From Thalassolituus maritimus (GTDB taxonomy: Bacteria; Pseudomonadota; Gammaproteobacteria; Pseudomonadales; Oceanobacteraceae), in assembly GCA_913019975.1 (NCBI GenBank), contig CAJWBH010000017.1, positions 1 to 64,000 on the forward strand: a stretch of DNA of 64,000 nt, read 5' to 3'. Below the pieces are notes generated by a model. That model ran no database searches. It saw only the letters and a program-made list of their open reading frames with translations, and was not told where the DNA came from. Shown one piece after another: positions 63,799-64,000 of the stretch (positions within the stretch are counted from its first letter, which is position 1; each line of letters begins with the position of its first letter). The translations under genes were made by a program, and so were the position numbers.

Positions 63799-64000
63799 TC
63801 ATGCGGGTAGGCTGAGAATGTCCCGGCTATTATTGACGCGGAACCAACCGGCAATGCTGTAACGATGATTCTTTGCGGGCAGCACTTCATGTGGAAATTC
63901 TTCAGACAGAAAAATCACCAGACGATTTAACACGGGCTGAACCCTGGTTATTAGCTGATCCTCAGCATCATAAATAGCGAGTTCACCGCCGTCCCCGGGT
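63799..64000 (-). CDS. 2OG-Fe(II) oxygenase, C-terminal part (cut by window edge)
   Basis: Only the last 67 codons are in the window; the gene continues past base 64000. The translation contains GGELAIYD, a hydrophobic strand, FLSEEFPHEVLPA and YSIAGWFRVNN. This is the C-terminal half of the 2-oxoglutarate/iron oxygenase fold of the SM-20/PKHD type, with the distal metal His in FPHEV and the 2OG-binding Arg in the last strand region. Substrate unknown. It was found by reading the minus strand at the edge. Confidence 0.75.
   Translation of the reverse strand, partial: PGDGGELAIYDAEDQLITRVQPVLNRLVIFLSEEFPHEVLPAKNHRYSIAGWFRVNNSRDILSLPA

Overview
The window looks like chromosomal DNA of a marine gammaproteobacterium of the Oceanospirillales/Pseudomonadales type. 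This is inferred from gene content and order, not from a database search. The Pseudomonas-like order cbrA-cbrB-(sRNA)-pcnB-folK-panB-panC-panD, the adjacent gluQ and dksA, a polB-type DNA polymerase II, ntrBC and a complete MSHA-type pilus locus all point that way. No phage, transposase, CRISPR array, tRNA or rRNA gene was seen.

Layout. 0.1-5.1 kb (minus): methionine salvage genes mtnA-B-D-C, then pgi. 5.2-9.3 kb (minus): pcnB-folK-panB-panC-panD (RNA polyadenylation, folate, pantothenate). 9.4-10.95 kb holds no protein gene. It carries three tandem minus-strand small-RNA units, each with an intrinsic terminator, a sigma-54 -24/-12 promoter, an IHF-like site and a cluster of TGTTAC/GTAACA boxes. 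Their transcripts are rich in A-R-N triplet motifs of the kind that bind the distal face of Hfq. 11.0-15.5 kb (minus): cbrB, cbrA and a 59-codon cbrX-like membrane ORF. 15.5-16.9 kb: gluQ, dksA. 17.1-19.0 kb (plus): an aminotransferase and sfsA. 19.1-20.9 kb (minus): a Rieske protein, a candidate Fur-controlled sRNA, a cyclic-nucleotide-binding-domain protein and a pentapeptide-repeat protein. 21.0-24.4 kb (plus): polB and a CorA-type transporter. 24.4-32.5 kb: a di-haem peroxidase-like lipoprotein divergent from an imelysin / di-haem oxidoreductase / DUF1513 / imelysin / porin cluster, probably for iron acquisition. 32.4-37.5 kb (minus): gpmI-envC-ctpA-polysaccharide deacetylase. 37.6-38.5 kb: rhodanese protein and secB. 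38.6 kb: trmL. 39.2-57.6 kb (plus): the MSHA pilus operon, ending in two tandem mshQ-like giant genes. 57.6-61.0 kb (minus): ntrC, ntrB and a DUF4124 protein. 61.1-64.0 kb: dtd, a SirB-like membrane protein, a chemotaxis receptor and the 3' end of a 2OG-Fe(II) oxygenase.

How it works together. The most striking unit is the carbon-control module. CbrA (transporter-like sensor kinase) and CbrB (sigma-54 activator) sit directly upstream of three RNAs whose promoters look built for CbrB. In Pseudomonas the same place holds one RNA, CrcZ, which titrates Hfq/Crc to relieve catabolite repression. Here there are three in tandem, with 18-nt motifs of about six A-R-N triplets, several shown in loops closed by short GC-rich stems. 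A second likely RNA regulator sits at 19.46-19.61 kb, with a near-consensus Fur box over a good sigma-70 promoter, and the imelysin cluster also has a Fur-like box in its promoter. NtrBC appears to have its own sigma-54 promoter.
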